DNA from: Canna indica | Lineage: Eukaryota > Streptophyta > Magnoliopsida > Zingiberales > Cannaceae | Assembly: GCA_034359265.1 (NCBI GenBank) | Contig: CP136898.1 | Coordinates: forward strand, 44,229,501-44,293,500 | Length of the DNA stretch: 64,000 nt | Reading direction: 5' to 3' | Shown here: positions 1 to 11,982 of the stretch, in pieces | Position numbering within the stretch: position 1 is the stretch's first letter | How the letters are laid out: the number at the start of each line of letters is the position of its first letter | The notes under the pieces: generated by a model | Told to the model about the DNA's origin: nothing | The model's input: only the letters and a program-made list of their open reading frames with translations | Database searches by the model: none | Position numbers and translations under genes: made by a program

Positions 1-1338
1 GGGCAGCATGCATAATCTAAAGAAAACTATTCAATATTGTAACATCTACTATATATAACCACAATATATATGCGTAATAATTTTACACTATCATAGGAAT
101 TTAGCTCAATAAGAAATAATGTAAGAAATAATGTAAGAAATACTAAACATGGTAAACAATTGCAAGTTTAAAGATCTAATGCTAAGGATGGTCATAAGGT
201 TAACATTCCTACAATTCAAAATCAATCAAGCTACTTGGTATGTTTGGTGTTCTTCCTAAGTATTGTCATATCTCTATGTGTGATCCTTAGAATCATGTAA
301 ATTTCCATCTAAAGCTACTCTCTTCTCCCCTCCCTAGCCTTGGCCAAACCATGAGGAAGGGAAACCTTGCTCGGCCACGGCCCTCAAGGTAGAAAAGGGA
401 AAGGCGACTCTAACTATACCTCTAATTCTTTGATTCTGAATATAGCTTAATGTTAATGGACTGATTTACCCTTCCCGCACCCTTGGCCGAACCCTCTTCA
501 TGAGTTGTAGGGTTCATTCGGCCACTTCAAGGAATTCCTAGGGAAGGCATGCTTCATAACGCGTGAGATTTACGAGTGGAACTACATCGAACATTGACAT
601 GAGATCATCTAAGGGCTTTCTTGCCGTCAAGGGAATTGGGGAAAATTTTGGCATGACCTTTCCCCTTTTCCCATGACTCGACAGCCCTAAAACTTCAAAA
701 TCGACGAAGAAACAAGGAATTCCGACAAGAAATTTCACAAAATAGTGAACATGCATCGATGAAACCCAAAATCTGTCGGAGAGATCGCGAGAAACACAAC
801 CTATCACCTCTAGGAGTTCGGCTACCCGCCTCCCCCAAGCTTTCAAAACTTAACCACTCACCTAGATTACGGAGAAACAAAGATCGGGTGACGATGACTT
901 GAAATTTCCCGGTGACGACGCGAAATCCCAAATCGATCCAAGCCCCCCAAGCTTTCACCTTGCTCCTCTTCCTCTCTCCCCTTACGCAGCCTTGTACGAC
1001 TCAAGGGATGAGTCGCACGACTGCAAGATGAGGGTTTTAATCCCTCATCTAGCTTTCCAAAGAAAGCCCCTAGACTCACTTAACTCATACTCAATCCTCG
1101 ACTAAACTCGAACTCAACTTGGGTTCCGACTCAACCCATAATATGAATCGAGTTAACTTAATTTAAGGTGTGATTTCATAAAAGGAAGGTTAATCACCCA
1201 AATAGATTCCATGAATCATTAGTCGAGTCATACCTTTTCACTCGAGGTGATCCTGAGGCTCGACTCGACTACCCCCGGGTCCGGCGCGCTGCACCAAAAC
1301 AGATTTTTATATTAGAAAAAAATTTTCCGGGTCTTACA
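1..1338 (-). mobile_element. LTR fragment (gypsy/Tekay-like, tentative)
   Basis: Read on the minus strand, this block begins at 1338 with TGTAAGACCCGG, the kind of TGTAA-start common in long LTRs of plant Ty3/gypsy chromoviruses. It continues off the left edge of the window. It contains no credible coding frame; the short open frames overlap each other on both strands. The layout (GC-rich, Ser/Pro-coding noise near the start, then AT-rich sequence) resembles the LTRs at 49674-52738 and 57416-59071. The other end lies outside the window, so no target-site duplication can be tested. The assignment rests on the terminus and on general layout only. Confidence 0.5.
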
Positions 1339-1540
1339 GGTACGTAGTGGATTCTAGTTTTTCTAACGACGACAAATACAATGGCAGGAGGTTAGTAATC
1401 CTACGCTTCTGCTAAATCTATTATGTTATAGATTTATACATGCTCTATTTTATTTCATTGTATCATGATTGAATAATGTTGTAGTCCTATGAAATATATA
1501 ACAAAAGGAACCAAAGGTAATTGACAATAATGACCTTGTT
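1339..1540. other. Unassigned AT-rich stretch
   Basis: This is AT-rich sequence between the LTR end at 1338 and the decayed 3' end of LINE-1. I see no coding frame, RNA gene or repeat. It may be LINE-1 3' untranslated sequence or the LTR insertion target. Confidence 0.4.
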
Positions 1541-4500
1541 GTAAGAATAATTATAAGAAGAGGAGTTAGAACAAAGTCATAAGCCTAATACCCAGTTAAT
1601 CCCGTTGGAGAGATCAATATGTAGTATTTGTTCAAGAAGCAACCAGATTTGAGAAGCATATGACCAGCATATGAACATTCAAGGAAAATGTGCTGAATAG
1701 ATTCAGATTGATTAAGGCACATCACACAAGAATCATTTTGGCCAAGACCCAAATTAGACAGTCTAGTCTTAGTGGATAATATGTTATGGAAGAATTTACA
1801 TAGGAAGAAATGAACTTTAGGAGCGGTTTTAATTTTCTAGAGTAAAGGCCAAAAAAGAAATCTCAATAGGAAGAGGCTCCTAGCTTCTTAGAAATAGAAA
1901 AAGAAAAATTAGTGGTAACTAACCCCCAATTCTCATTCATCCAATACCAAGTCTCATCATTTGGATTAAAAGAAACATCTATCAATCTTATACAGTTCCA
2001 CACATAATCATTAAAAAGATTCAAGCCAATAATATCATTCCAGGCATTATTAAAAGTAAATCTGAAACAAGTATATCAGAATTCACAAGATTTGTGAAAA
2101 GAAGGCTTAAGTGCTAGAGGTAAATCAAAAATCCAAACATCATTAAGCATAGAAGCATTATTACCTGTACCAATGCATTTCCTGAAGCCAAATCTTAATC
2201 TAGAGAAGGCTTTAATGAAAAGTTTCTGGGACCATGAAGATTTTAGAGGAAGAGAAACATTAGTATAAGTAATAGAAGGATACTTAGCTTTAACAATGGA
2301 AATCAAATGACTATCTTCATTATTTAAATAAGACTTGATACTTTTAGCATGTAAGGCAATACTTTTCAAAGAGAGATTATGAATATTAAGACCACCAGAA
2401 GACTTAGGCATTAAAATAGTGTTCCAATTTAAAGCATGAATACCAAAGTTTTCATTTCCTTTGGACCAAAGAAAGTTTTTTAGAATTCTATCTATTTTAT
2501 TGAAACATTCTTTAGAAATCCAAGAAACAACAAGAGAATGCAATGGAATGGAGTTCAGTACAAGATTAATGAGAGTGACTTTACCAGTTTGGGTAAGAAA
2601 CTTAGATTGCCAATTACCCAATTTGGCATTTAAAGAATCATGAAGAAAAGTATAGTTGTTAGGAGGAGCTCTCCTGGGGTTGATTAAGGTCCCAAGATAT
2701 TTAAAAGGAAAAGAGCATGCTCTTATCTTAAGCTTTTGGCAAATAGATAACTTTGTTCTATTCAAGCAACCAGAAGGAAAGAAAATCTCATATTTATAGA
2801 TATTAACCTTCTAACCAGTTAACTTTTCGCAGGTGTAAAAAATTTGCAAAATAGAATTAAGAGTATGAGAGTTGGCTCTACAAGCAATTAAAATATCATC
2901 TACAAACATTAAATGACTAATAGAGACATCATGTTTAATTTTGAAAGGAGATTTTTTTTTAAGATTAATAGCTTGTTTGATTAACAAAGAAAGGGTTTGA
3001 GCAATAATAACACAGAGAAAAGGGGATAGAGGATCACCTTGACGGATACCTCTATTAGAGTTAAATAACTTAAAAATATTACCATTTATATGACATGCAA
3101 AAGTAGGAGAAGAGATGCTTGTAGAGATCCAATTTACAAAAATATCAAAAAAATTGCAAGCCATTAAAACATGAATAATAGGATACCGAGAAATAAGATC
3201 AATTTTAATGAGAATGTTAGGATTTTTGCCTTTAGAGGAATACATAGAATGTGAAAGCTCTTGAGCAATGAGAATATTATCATGAATATTCTACTTTTAA
3301 TAAAAGCAGATTGCTCAAATGAAATTAAATCAGGCAAACAAAGCTTAAGTCTAGAGGCAATAACCTTAGCAATAATTCTATAATTAATATTGCATAAAGA
3401 AATAGGACGAAAATCTTTAATCAATTTGGGATTTTTACATTTAAGGATAAAGGTGAGTAGAGTCCTATTCCAATCAGTAGGCATAAAAATATGAGAATGG
3501 AAAATATTACAGTAATTCATAAAATCACTAGAGATGATATTCTAATATTTATTATAGAATTAAGAGGTATAACCATCATAGCCTGGACTTTTGTCATTTC
3601 TCATTGATTTAACATATTCTCATACCTCTTCCTTGGAGAAAGGGAGGATAAGGGAGTCATTAAAAGAGGAAGGAATGGTAGGAAAGACAGGTCATAAAGC
3701 AGAATTGGGAGAGTTTAAGCTACTATACCAAAGATAAAAATAAGCTTATACAAATTCATTTAGAATGCTTTTATCATCAAATAAAATTTGATTAGAAGAG
3801 GCATGAATAGAACACACTCTATTATTTCTCCTACGAGCAGAAACAATTCTATGAAAATATGTAGTATTAGTATCACCATATGAAACTCATTTAATTTTTT
3901 CTTAGCCCACCCTTTAAGAGTTATTTGTCTTTGAAGAGCATTAGCTATATTGTAAAGACATTTTAAAATGTTCAGATGGGAATCATCAAAGAATTAATAT
4001 CATTAAAAGTATTTTCAAGTAAATCTTCCAACTTGCCTAAGTTATTTCTATTCCAAATGGATAAGGCAGATCTAGTTTTAGAAAGTTTAACATTGAAATT
4101 AGAAAAAACATCATCAATGACAGAATTGAAATTCCAATAATTATTAATGATAGAAGTAGATTCCTCATAATCAGTCCAGAAATTTTGAAATCTAAATAAT
4201 TTACGTCTAGAAGACTTAGTTTTAGGAATGGAAATCAAAATAGGATAGTGATTAGAGGTAATTCTAGGTAATATTTGCCGCTCAAAATAAATGGAGCTAA
4301 ACTGGATTAGAAAATGCTCTATTTAATTTGATAAGGATACGAGACAAATCAGATCTATTGTTACACCAAGTGTAAGCAGGCCCAGAATAACCAAGATCAA
4401 TAATGTTAGAGTGAGAGAAAAAATTTCTAAAACAAATAATAGAATGGTTAAGATTAAAAGTATTTCCACTTTTTTTATCTTCCTGGTTGAGGATACAGTT

Positions 4501-4917
4501 AAAGTCACCAGAGATTAACCAAGGGAAAGAAAATAGATCACAATTAGCTAAGGTTTTGCAAAGAAGATTTCTAAAGGAAGGATCGGTATTAGCATAAACA
4601 CATGTATAGAGGAAAGGCTCAAAATCATCAATCTTAATAATAACATGGATGGAATCAAAAGTTGAGTGAATAATACTTGCTTGAACAAAAAAAGAGTTCC
4701 ATGCCCGGATAAGCCCACCAGAAGCACCTTGAGAAGGATAAACATATCCATCCCAAGTTCTGCCAAAGGCTTTAATGATATCCATACTTTTATAGCTATT
4801 CACATGGAATTCTTTAATGGCAAGAACCTTAAGGGAATGAGTTCTAATAAGAAGAGAGAGATGGTCTCTCACAGGTTTCCTAAATGCACATCTATAATTC
4901 CAACTAAGAACATTCAT
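1541..4917 (-). pseudogene. LINE-1 ORF2 (endonuclease and reverse transcriptase), decayed
   Basis: ORF2 of L1-type LINEs nicks the target DNA and copies the element RNA at the nick. The N-terminus at 4917 reads MNVLSWNYRCA, a variant of the usual start of the apurinic-type endonuclease. AIKEFH (catalytic Glu region) and GDFNCIL follow, ending near 4297. The reverse transcriptase spans about 3520-2100. It shows the finger motifs (PISLCNINYRIIAKVIASRL), RQGDPLSPFL and the catalytic FVDD in HLMFVDDILIACRA near 2900. The thumb region (SGGLNIHNL) lies near 2390. A Cys/His zinc-binding stretch with QSESIQHIFLEC lies near 1700. The frame is broken into at least five pieces by stops and shifts, so it is a pseudogene. 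The family assignment is secure; exact ends are not. Confidence 0.85.
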
Positions 4918-4929
4918 TAAAACTAGGTT

Positions 4930-5306
4930 GGTTTTAGGATGAGGGCTAAAGGATTAACATGAGAATCATCTTGAATAGGAGTAAGGTCTCTAAAAGAAGA
5001 GTCCATGAGGATGTCAGCTCTAGGTCTCTTAGCCTTAGAAGGAGCATCAATAGGGGAAGAGGAAGCTCCTAAGGAATATTTGACAGGTTTGGATTTCTTT
5101 TTTTATTTTTGGCTTTGAAGGAATTTTATGAGGAATATGGTTCTTGGCTGAACTAAAAACAACAGAGACCTCATCCACCATTTGATCAAATGATCTAGGA
5201 GGTGGGGTATCCATGTTGATATCAGAAGGACTAGAATCAACAGAAAGATTAGAATTGATGTGTTTTTGGTGAGCCAAAGGAAGATTTTTAAGGGAAAGCT
5301 CAAGCT
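4930..5306 (-). pseudogene. LINE-1 ORF1, C-terminal part
   Basis: This is the continuation of LINE-1 ORF1 after the inserted LTR. Residues such as SFDQMVDEVSVVFSSAKNH and a basic tail precede the ORF2 start at 4917. No catalytic motif is expected here; ORF1 proteins of plant LINEs bind RNA. The five bases 5302-5306 (AAGCT) are one copy of the target-site duplication of the LTR insertion, the other being 8391-8395. Joining across these copies restores one ORF1 order, so this is the same gene as 8391-9611. Confidence 0.7.
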
Positions 5307-6062
5307 TGTTGGTGAAATGGCCACACTAGAGGGGTGAGTAGTGTGTTTACTAATCTTTTTGCCTAAATCCGGTTTTAATTGTTTCTTTGGTTACTTAGGC
5401 AAATTACAAGTTGAGTAGCAAGCGGAAGCAAAGTAAATGCGATAATGAAATAAACACAAGTAGAATCAATGCAAATATAATTATTTATAGTGGTTCGGCC
5501 CCAAAGCCTACTCCACTACCTAAGCACCCCGCTTAGGATTTCCAAACTAGCTTTACTAGATAATTTTGTTTCCTTTACAATGAGGATGTTTTCACCGGAG
5601 AGTCTCCGCTCTCATAGCGAAGGCACTTCCACACTCGGAAGTCTCCGTCTTCCTACCGAGAGCACTCTCCCACCTCAAACCTAAGGGCAACAAGAACTAA
5701 TCCTAGCAAACTATGTTTACACCGGTGGATTTAAATCTTAAACACCAAGGTTACCATCCAATTTTAAGACCTACACTCTAGGCCTTACTCTAACTCAAAT
5801 ACAAAGAAATAAACAAAAAAATACAACACTAAATGGAGCAATAAATCAAACAATAAAATACTTAGCTCCACAACAAACTCCCTAGTCCTCTTGATGCCTC
5901 AAGGTGATGAATCAATGAAGCTTTGAAGGCTATATCAAGGAATGAGAGATCAAACTAGGGTTTCTCCATGTAATAGCTCAATAAAAGCTTGGAAATGATC
6001 AAGGATGTCTCAATGAAGTGTAGGAGTGATCAAAAGTAGCAAGGAAGGCTCTCATGGCCTTA

Positions 6063-6070
6063 TATTTATA
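6063..6070 (-). promoter_or_regulatory. LTR TATA box
   Basis: TATAAATA on the minus strand, at the position equivalent to the TATA boxes of the sister LTRs (7203, 11975, 19377, 39806). It lies just downstream of the palindrome array in the LTR reading direction. It is the likely start signal of the retroelement transcript. Confidence 0.6.
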
Positions 6071-6120
6071 GGTCATGAAGAGAAGAGAAACACCTCTCTT
6101 CTCAACGGGTGAATTTTTGC

Positions 6121-6290
6121 TCGTTATAGACCGTCGGTCCCTTGTCCAATCGATCGTCGGTCGACCGACCGAGCAACCGCCGAGCGATCGAAGGCAATCT
6201 GCCGCTTTTGGGCAACGTTCGGTCAACTAGTCGGTCGACCGGTCGATCAACCGAAATGCCTTCTCCTTCGATCGGTCGACCAAACCTGGG
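6121..6290 (-). repeat. GATCGATCGGTCGACC palindrome array in LTR U3
   Basis: This is a cluster of overlapping palindromes built from CGGTCGACCG, CGATCG and GGTCGACC. It lies about 50-230 bp upstream of the TATA box when read on the minus strand. The same kind of array occurs at the same place in every SIRE-like LTR in the window. Confidence 0.8.
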
Positions 6291-6902
6291 CAGGGCAGAT
6301 TTATTTGCTTGTTTGCTCATTTTTTGGTTCCGTCTTCGCTAAGTCTACTTATATAACATTTCTTAAATTTAAGTTATATAAGGATTACCCCCCATTTGGA
6401 TTCAATAAAAATATCTAAAAAATAAAAATCCTTAAGAATCAAAATCTAGTTTTTGGGATCTAGTACAAATTTTCGGAAAACCGAAATTTTCTAATCTCCT
6501 GGGTCAAATATGGGTATGCTAAAGGCTTCCAAAAATTACTTTAAAATATCTCGTTATCTATGTTGGCTTTAGGTTTTCAACCTTGGTCTTAATCTCTTAA
6601 TCTCGGTTTTGATGCTAACAAACATGGAACTAATATTTCATCGAGAAATCTTTCAGGTTCCATATCGATTAGCGTTCGAAGTCCTCGATTGGAAAAATCG
6701 GAAGAAATCGGAAAATCGGAAGGACATTGATCGTCGCGCTCGGGTTCGTCGCGAAATTTCTCAAAGATCAACGTGTGCACCAAAGTCGTCTTGGACAGGC
6801 TCAAAGATTACATGAAAGCTCTCCATGTTGATGCTCGTTGAAAGCTAGAACCCGGAAATAAAGCATAGAAGAAAAAAGGACTAAAAATTCAATTCAACTT
6901 AA

Positions 6903-7150
6903 GTTCGGTCGACCGAACGATCGACCGAACAGGGTAAGAAAAAGGCAGTAGCTTTGTCGGTCGACCGAACACTACCAAAAATAGGCAGTGGCTACTTCAG
7001 TCGACTAGTTGGTCAACCGACAGAGGCCTAAAAAGGGCAGTAGCCCTAGTGGTCGACCGGATTAAAAATCACGCGACGGCCAATCGACCGACGGCCTGCA
7101 ACGGATAGAATGACCAATCGATCGGTCGATCGACCGACCAATCGACCGAC
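6903..7150 (+). repeat. GATCGATCGGTCGACC palindrome array in LTR U3
   Basis: Repeated GGTCGACCGAACGATCGACCG-type palindromes lie in several blocks ending about 55 bp before the TATA box at 7203. Two near-identical units containing CCAATCGACCGACGGCCTGC lie at about 7079-7105 and 7138-7166. Confidence 0.8.
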
Positions 7151-7202
7151 GGCCTGCAACGGATAGAAAACTATCCGTTGAGCTACCATTTCTTCAGAAG
7201 AG

Positions 7203-7210
7203 TATAAATA
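7203..7210 (+). promoter_or_regulatory. LTR TATA box
   Basis: TATAAATA in the nested plus-strand LTR, directly downstream of the palindrome array. It is at the same relative position in the sister LTRs. Confidence 0.65.
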
Positions 7211-8390
7211 CACCCTCATATAATTCATTTAATATACTTCCCTATCAATTACAGATATTATTGAGCATTCTAAAGGGAAATTTGAGCCTTCCAGAGATTG
7301 ATCAAGGGCGCTCTGTTCTTCTGCAAACATTCTCGCAAGCGCCCAATCTTCTTCCGCAACTCCGGATTTAATTTGAGCTCATCCCCTTGAAGAGTTGAAG
7401 GCGTTGAAGGCGTGAAAAGAGAATTGATTTTTGGTTACATTCCTTAGCTCTTTTCATTGTAATCTTTATTGTTTATTTGAATGTATTTTCTTTGATTTGA
7501 GTTTGTGTGAAGACCTAGGTTGTTAGGTCTTGCTGTGTGAGTGGTGGTATCCTTGGTGTAGGAGTAAAGTCACTTGTGTAAACATAGTTTTTACTAGGAT
7601 TAGTTGAGTTGTCCCTTAGGGTTGAGGTGGAAGAGTGCTCTCGGTGGGAAGGCGGAGACTTCCGGGTGTGGAAGTGCCTTAGGTCGAGAGTGCGACTCTT
7701 CGAGTCAAAGTCCTCTGTGTAAGGGAAATGAGAATTAATCTAGTAAAACTAGTTTGGAAATCCTAAGCGGTATGCTTATGTAGTGGAGTAGGCATTGGGG
7801 CCGAACCACTATAAATTAACGTGTTTGCATTGCGTTATCGTTTGTTTTTAAATTGCTTAACTATTTATTGCTTCCGCAGCCAATCATCAAATCGCAAATC
7901 GCCTAAACTAATCAAGAAATAATTAAAATTGAAATTTAGGCTAATCAATTTAGTAAACACACTATTCACCCCCCCTCTAGTGTCGCCATTTCGCCTATAA
8001 TCTAGTTTTTACCCAAGGAACAATTACCATCATTTTTTTTGTCAAGAAAATGTCTAGGACATATAGCCCTCCATGGAGCTCCCTAAGCTTAGTGAATTTC
8101 AGGGCGATTTTTGGGTTTTCATGTTTTGGGGTTCGGGTTTAGTTTTTGGGTTCTTTGCATCATGAAAGAGGATTACAACACATGCTAGACACCCTAAACC
8201 TAAACTCTAACTTCTCAAAAAATCCCGAGCATCCTTTCCGATTTCTTTGATTTTTCTGATTTTTCCGATTGTGGACGTCGAGCGCTAACCGACTTAGAAC
8301 CTGAAAATATTTCTTCATGAATGCATTTGTTCCATGTTTGTTATCATCAAAACTGAGATTAAGACTAAGGTTGAAAACCTTAGGCCAACA

Positions 8391-9611
8391 AAGCTCTCCA
8401 AATTGAGAAGAGGAGTCTTCATGAATAGAGGTGTTGTCCTCATCATCAGAGTCATCAGTGACTTCAACAGTATGTCTGAATTCAGGATGAGAGGTAGATC
8501 ATAAGGTAATCGTTTTCCTACGAGGTTTACCATTTTTAGAAGGATTATTGATAGAGTTGACCCTAGAGTTGCCCTTAATGACATCCATAGGTCCCTCGGA
8601 CTCCATTTGATCTAATGGATTAGGGTTAGCCTGCATTTTGGTTCCTCCATCTTGGAATTTGGTATTCAAAGGTTGGGAACCAGCTTGCCAAGCATTATGT
8701 CGACGAGGTCGTCTACGCTGAACCTGAATCCAAGGACCACAATGTGGTTCCGATACTAGACCTGGGTCCTTAGAAGGGTGAACAATAGGAGAAGAGGAGT
8801 GGGAAGTGGTAGGAATAGTAGAATTTTTATCATTAGAACCATTGGTACTAAGGTTGGTGTTTAAACTAGAAGAATTAGGGGCCTTCTTAGGGCATGTGTA
8901 CTCAAAATGACCAACAAGACCATAATGAAAGCAAACAGAAGGTAAATTCTCATAAGAAACAGGATGAAACATAGAATTATCATTTATTCCAATCCAAATG
9001 CCCTGATGAAGGGGAATAACTAAGTTTATTTCAACACAAACACTAACATATTTACCCCTTTCAAGAGAAAATTATCTTTCATCAATTTTAAGAACTTTAC
9101 CTATAATATTAGCAATTAAATAAACAGATTCAGTATTTCAAAATTCAAGAGAAAGACCATGAATGCGTATCCAAACAAGAGCATAAGAAAAGATCTCTTT
9201 CCAAGGACTAAATAAAGGATTCCAAGGAGTTAATCTAATAATATCACATCCCAAGGACCAAAGGCCCTCAGTAGTAACTAGAGTAGCATTGTCTATAGAA
9301 TCAAATTTAAATACAGAAAAACTTTCTTCTAAATCAAGAACAGATTTAAAGCCATACTTACCTCAGAGCCTCTCGGCCCAACGCTGGACAGCATAAAGGG
9401 AAGGAGGCTTACCCAAGAATTTGCCTATGAGACTGGATTCCCAAGGTTGCCTCCAATTTTGAACTTGCTCATTAGAGAATTTAACTTTACCAGTAACATT
9501 AGACTGTATACTTTTTAAAGTAGAAAATTTTGCTAAACAAGATTGAAGAGGAGTCTTACCAATAAGCACTTGAGACCAAGATCGTGGCATAGAGGAGGAA
9601 ACTCCGGCCAT
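8391..9611 (-). pseudogene. LINE-1 ORF1, N-terminal and central part
   Basis: ORF1 of plant L1-type LINEs encodes a nucleic-acid-binding protein that packages the element RNA. The start at 9611 (MAGVSSSMPRSWSQVL) is followed by a DUF4283-type domain at about 9420-9000 (VLDLEESFSVFKF, ALVWIRIHGL). A CCHC zinc-knuckle region near 8915 follows: it reads CFHYGLVGHFEYTC, so the second Cys has become Tyr. GPWIQVQRRR lies near 8740, typical of these proteins. Frameshifts occur near 9300-9000. The gene is cut at 8390 by the solo LTR and resumes at 5306. No function remains likely. Confidence 0.8.
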
Positions 9612-9689
9612 AGAAGGAGAATTATGGCTAAGAGTGGCCGAAACAAGAGCATGAACACTTTGTTTTTCCTAGAAAATGAAATAGCTATA

Positions 9690-11108
9690 TTAAAATACGG
9701 CGAGAGCCAGCATAAAAAAGAGTCAGACAATAAAATGTCCTCAGGCTCCAGAGGTCGGATGGAGGACCAAACCAACCGATCCTTACAAATCCTAGCACGA
9801 TTTGCCGCCCAATGGGCAGCTTTGTTTCCCTCTCTATAACAAAATAAAAAGTTCAAGCAATTACAACTTGACTTTAACACCAAAATATCCCTAATAATGG
9901 GATCAATTTCCCAAGATGGGGAAATCTTAGCGTTAAGAGTAGAGATCAAAATTTTTGAGTCAGACTCGACCATAAAGTCTGGAAGTGCGTGTTGATTCGC
10001 AAATTGGAGCCCTTTGTGAACTGCCAATGCTTCTAGCACCAAAATGGAGTCTTCTTGGTAGAAGGAGGAACCACCCCGCAAAAAGCACCAGTCGACGATC
10101 GTATAATGAAAGCAATGCCACCTGCACAAACATCAAGCGAAGCATCACAGTTCATTTTTAGAATGTTAGGCGCTGGCAGAATCCATTTTCAAAGAATATT
10201 GGAAGTAACGTTATTTCCCTCAGAATGGTTACAAGGTGCGTAAGCACAAGTAAATGCAATAATCTCAGACACGAGGGTCGAGGGGATAGGTTACCTACAC
10301 TCATGCACTAGAAGGTTTCTAGTGTACCAGATGAACCAACAAGTACTAGCAATGAAGGCCTGAGCGGGCGAGAGACCCTCTATAGTGGGAAAAGAGAGCA
10401 AAAGCCAACTGCCCACACCCCAAATTGATCGGTCAATGAAACAATACCCAGTCTTTGAAGAGATGACTCTCCAAATGGAGCTACAAAAGGTGCACTCAAA
10501 GAGAAGGTGGCTACTAGATTCCATAGAAGCGGAACACTACGGACAGGAATTAGAGGGGGTAATTCCTAGACGTTCTAGACGCTCAAAGGTTGGAAGCCGA
10601 AGATGGAGGAATTTCCAGCAAAAAGATTTTAACCGTAGGCACCTACTCAAGCTTCCACAAAGCCTTCAAACCGTGAGTCTACCTAAGGCTCATGGCTTCT
10701 AAGAAACCGCATAACACTTTTGGCGGTAACTCTACCACCAATACACCCTTTCCAAATAGTTTTATCCTCATCGAGAACCATAGGCACCCGCATCTTAGAA
10801 ATGGATTCCACAAGTACCGGGCCAAATAGATCCAAACATAAATTTAAATCCCACGTTTGATTGAAATCAAGTAATTCACAGTCATATTAGCATCAAGTCT
10901 ATTGCAATAGAAAAAATTAGGTTATAAACACAGCGGCACATCAGACAACCAATTATCCAAAACCACCAAAAAATTGTAACCCGAAGAAATCAACCGAAGG
11001 CAACCAGGATAAAAGCTTTTGAAAACCGATCTAAACAACTTCCAGCTCCATGAAGTAGGAGCATTAGCATTCCAACCCCCTTTAAGATCAGGGTACTTAG
11101 CAGCCACT
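9690..11108 (-). pseudogene. LINE-2 ORF2 3' part: zinc-binding domain and RNase H
   Basis: Reading from 11108, AKYPDLKGGWNANAPTSWSW is the region just after the reverse transcriptase. The zinc-binding reverse-transcriptase domain follows at 10524-10291 (SSSHLLFECTFCSSIW). An RNase H-type domain follows at about 10160-9780: NCDASLDVCAGG holds the first Asp, LVLEALAVHKGL the Glu, VESDSKIL the second Asp, and REGNKAAHWAANRAR the C-terminal motif. RNase H removes the RNA strand during copying. Frameshifts lie near 10050 and 10250. The gene is cut at 11108 by a SIRE-like LTR and continues at 12856. It is not functional. Confidence 0.8.
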
Positions 11109-11810
11109 TGTTGGCCTAAGGTTTTCTACCTTCGTCTTAATCTCAGTTTTGACGATAACAAACATGGAACTAATGTTTCATTGAGATATTCTTTCAGGTT
11201 CCAAGTCGGTTAGCGCACGACGTCCCCGATCAGAAAAATTGGAGAAATCGGCAAGGACGCTTGTCGACGCTCGGATTTCATCGAGAAGATATAGATTAGG
11301 TTTAGGGTGTCTAGCATGTGTTGTAAATCCTCATGATGATACAAAGAAACCCAAAAACCAATCCCGAACTCCAAAACACAAAAATCCAGAAAATTAGAAA
11401 CGGCCCTAAAATTCACTAAGCCTAGGGAGCTCCTTGAAGGGCTATATGACCTAGACATTTTCTTAGCACCAAAAGTCCTGGTAATTGTTCCTTAGGTAAA
11501 AACTAGATAATGAGATATTTTTAAGGATTTTTTGGAAGCATTTAGCCTACCCATATTTGACTCGAAAGATTATAATTTTTTTGTATTTCAGAAATTTGTA
11601 CTAGACCCCAAAAGTTAGATTTAGATTCTTAAGAATTTTGATTTTTTAGATATTTTTATTGAATCCAAATAGGGGATAATCCTTATATAACATTTATGTT
11701 TTAAAGTTATTGACGTGAAGTTCATAAATGTTATGTAAGAGGACTTAGCAAAGACAAAACCCAGAAATGAACAAATGAGCAAACCTACCTTGATTTTCCA
11801 GTTTCAATCG

Positions 11811-11905
11811 ATCGGTCGATCGACCAAATGGTGCCCAAAAGTGACAGAATGCATTCGATCGCTCAGCGGTCGCTCAATCGGCCGATCGACGATCGACCGG
11901 CAAAG
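11811..11905 (+). repeat. Palindrome array in LTR U3
   Basis: CGATCGGTCGATCGACC and related palindromes lie 70-165 bp upstream of the TATA box at 11975. A second copy of the same array is at about 12694-12780 in the duplicated segment. Confidence 0.75.
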
Positions 11906-11974
11906 GATCAGACAGCGGAAATGACTATTTTTCTAGCCATTGAGTTGGCTATTTGAGGCCAACTCTTCATGGTT

Positions 11975-11982
11975 TATAAATA
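11975..11982 (+). promoter_or_regulatory. LTR TATA box
   Basis: TATAAATA at the family-conserved position. The duplicated segment at 12575-12851 ends a few bases before the equivalent position, so only this copy keeps the box. Confidence 0.6.

Larger units (their letters stand above)
6561..7999 (+). mobile_element. Solo LTR, SIRE-like copia, plus strand, nested
   Basis: The element starts TGTTGGCTTTAGG at 6561 and ends at 7999 after the family hallmark TATTCACCCCCC-CTCTAGTG. The last bases are CCTATA where relatives have CCAACA. It is flanked by a perfect 5-bp duplication, ATCTA, at 6556-6560 and 8000-8004. It sits inside the older minus-strand solo LTR, and joining the two flanks restores that LTR. 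It is 1439 bp with no internal region. The TATA box is at 7203-7210 and the palindrome array at 6903-7150. Confidence 0.9.
5307..8390 (-). mobile_element. Solo LTR, SIRE-like copia, minus strand
   Basis: The element runs from TGTTGGTGAAATGG (5307) to CCTTAGGCCAACA (8390). On the minus strand it therefore starts TGTTGGCC and ends CCAACA. It is flanked by a perfect 5-bp target-site duplication, AAGCT, at 5302-5306 and 8391-8395. No internal region, primer site or second LTR is present, so it is a solo LTR produced by LTR-LTR recombination. After removing the nested copy (6561-7999 plus its duplication) its own length is about 1.64 kb. It carries a TATA box near 6063-6070 and a palindrome array at 6121-6290. 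It interrupts LINE-1 ORF1. Confidence 0.9.
1541..9665 (-). mobile_element. LINE-1: non-LTR retrotransposon, minus strand
   Basis: This is a plant L1-type LINE read right to left: ORF1 (DUF4283 domain and zinc knuckle) at 9611-4930 and ORF2 (endonuclease, reverse transcriptase, zinc-binding domain) at 4917-1541. ORF1 is interrupted by a solo LTR (5307-8390). The RNase H domain and poly(A) tail are not seen, so the 3' end is lost or decayed. Its 5' end abuts the 3' end of LINE-2 near 9665-9690, which suggests that LINE-1 landed at the tail of LINE-2. Frameshifts and stops throughout mean it is inactive. Confidence 0.85.

Noticed and set aside
1..1105. Small minus-strand genes at 538-1079
   Set aside because: The frames overlap each other and a plus-strand frame, have no domain, and lie in sequence ending in an LTR terminus (TGTAAGACCC at 1338).
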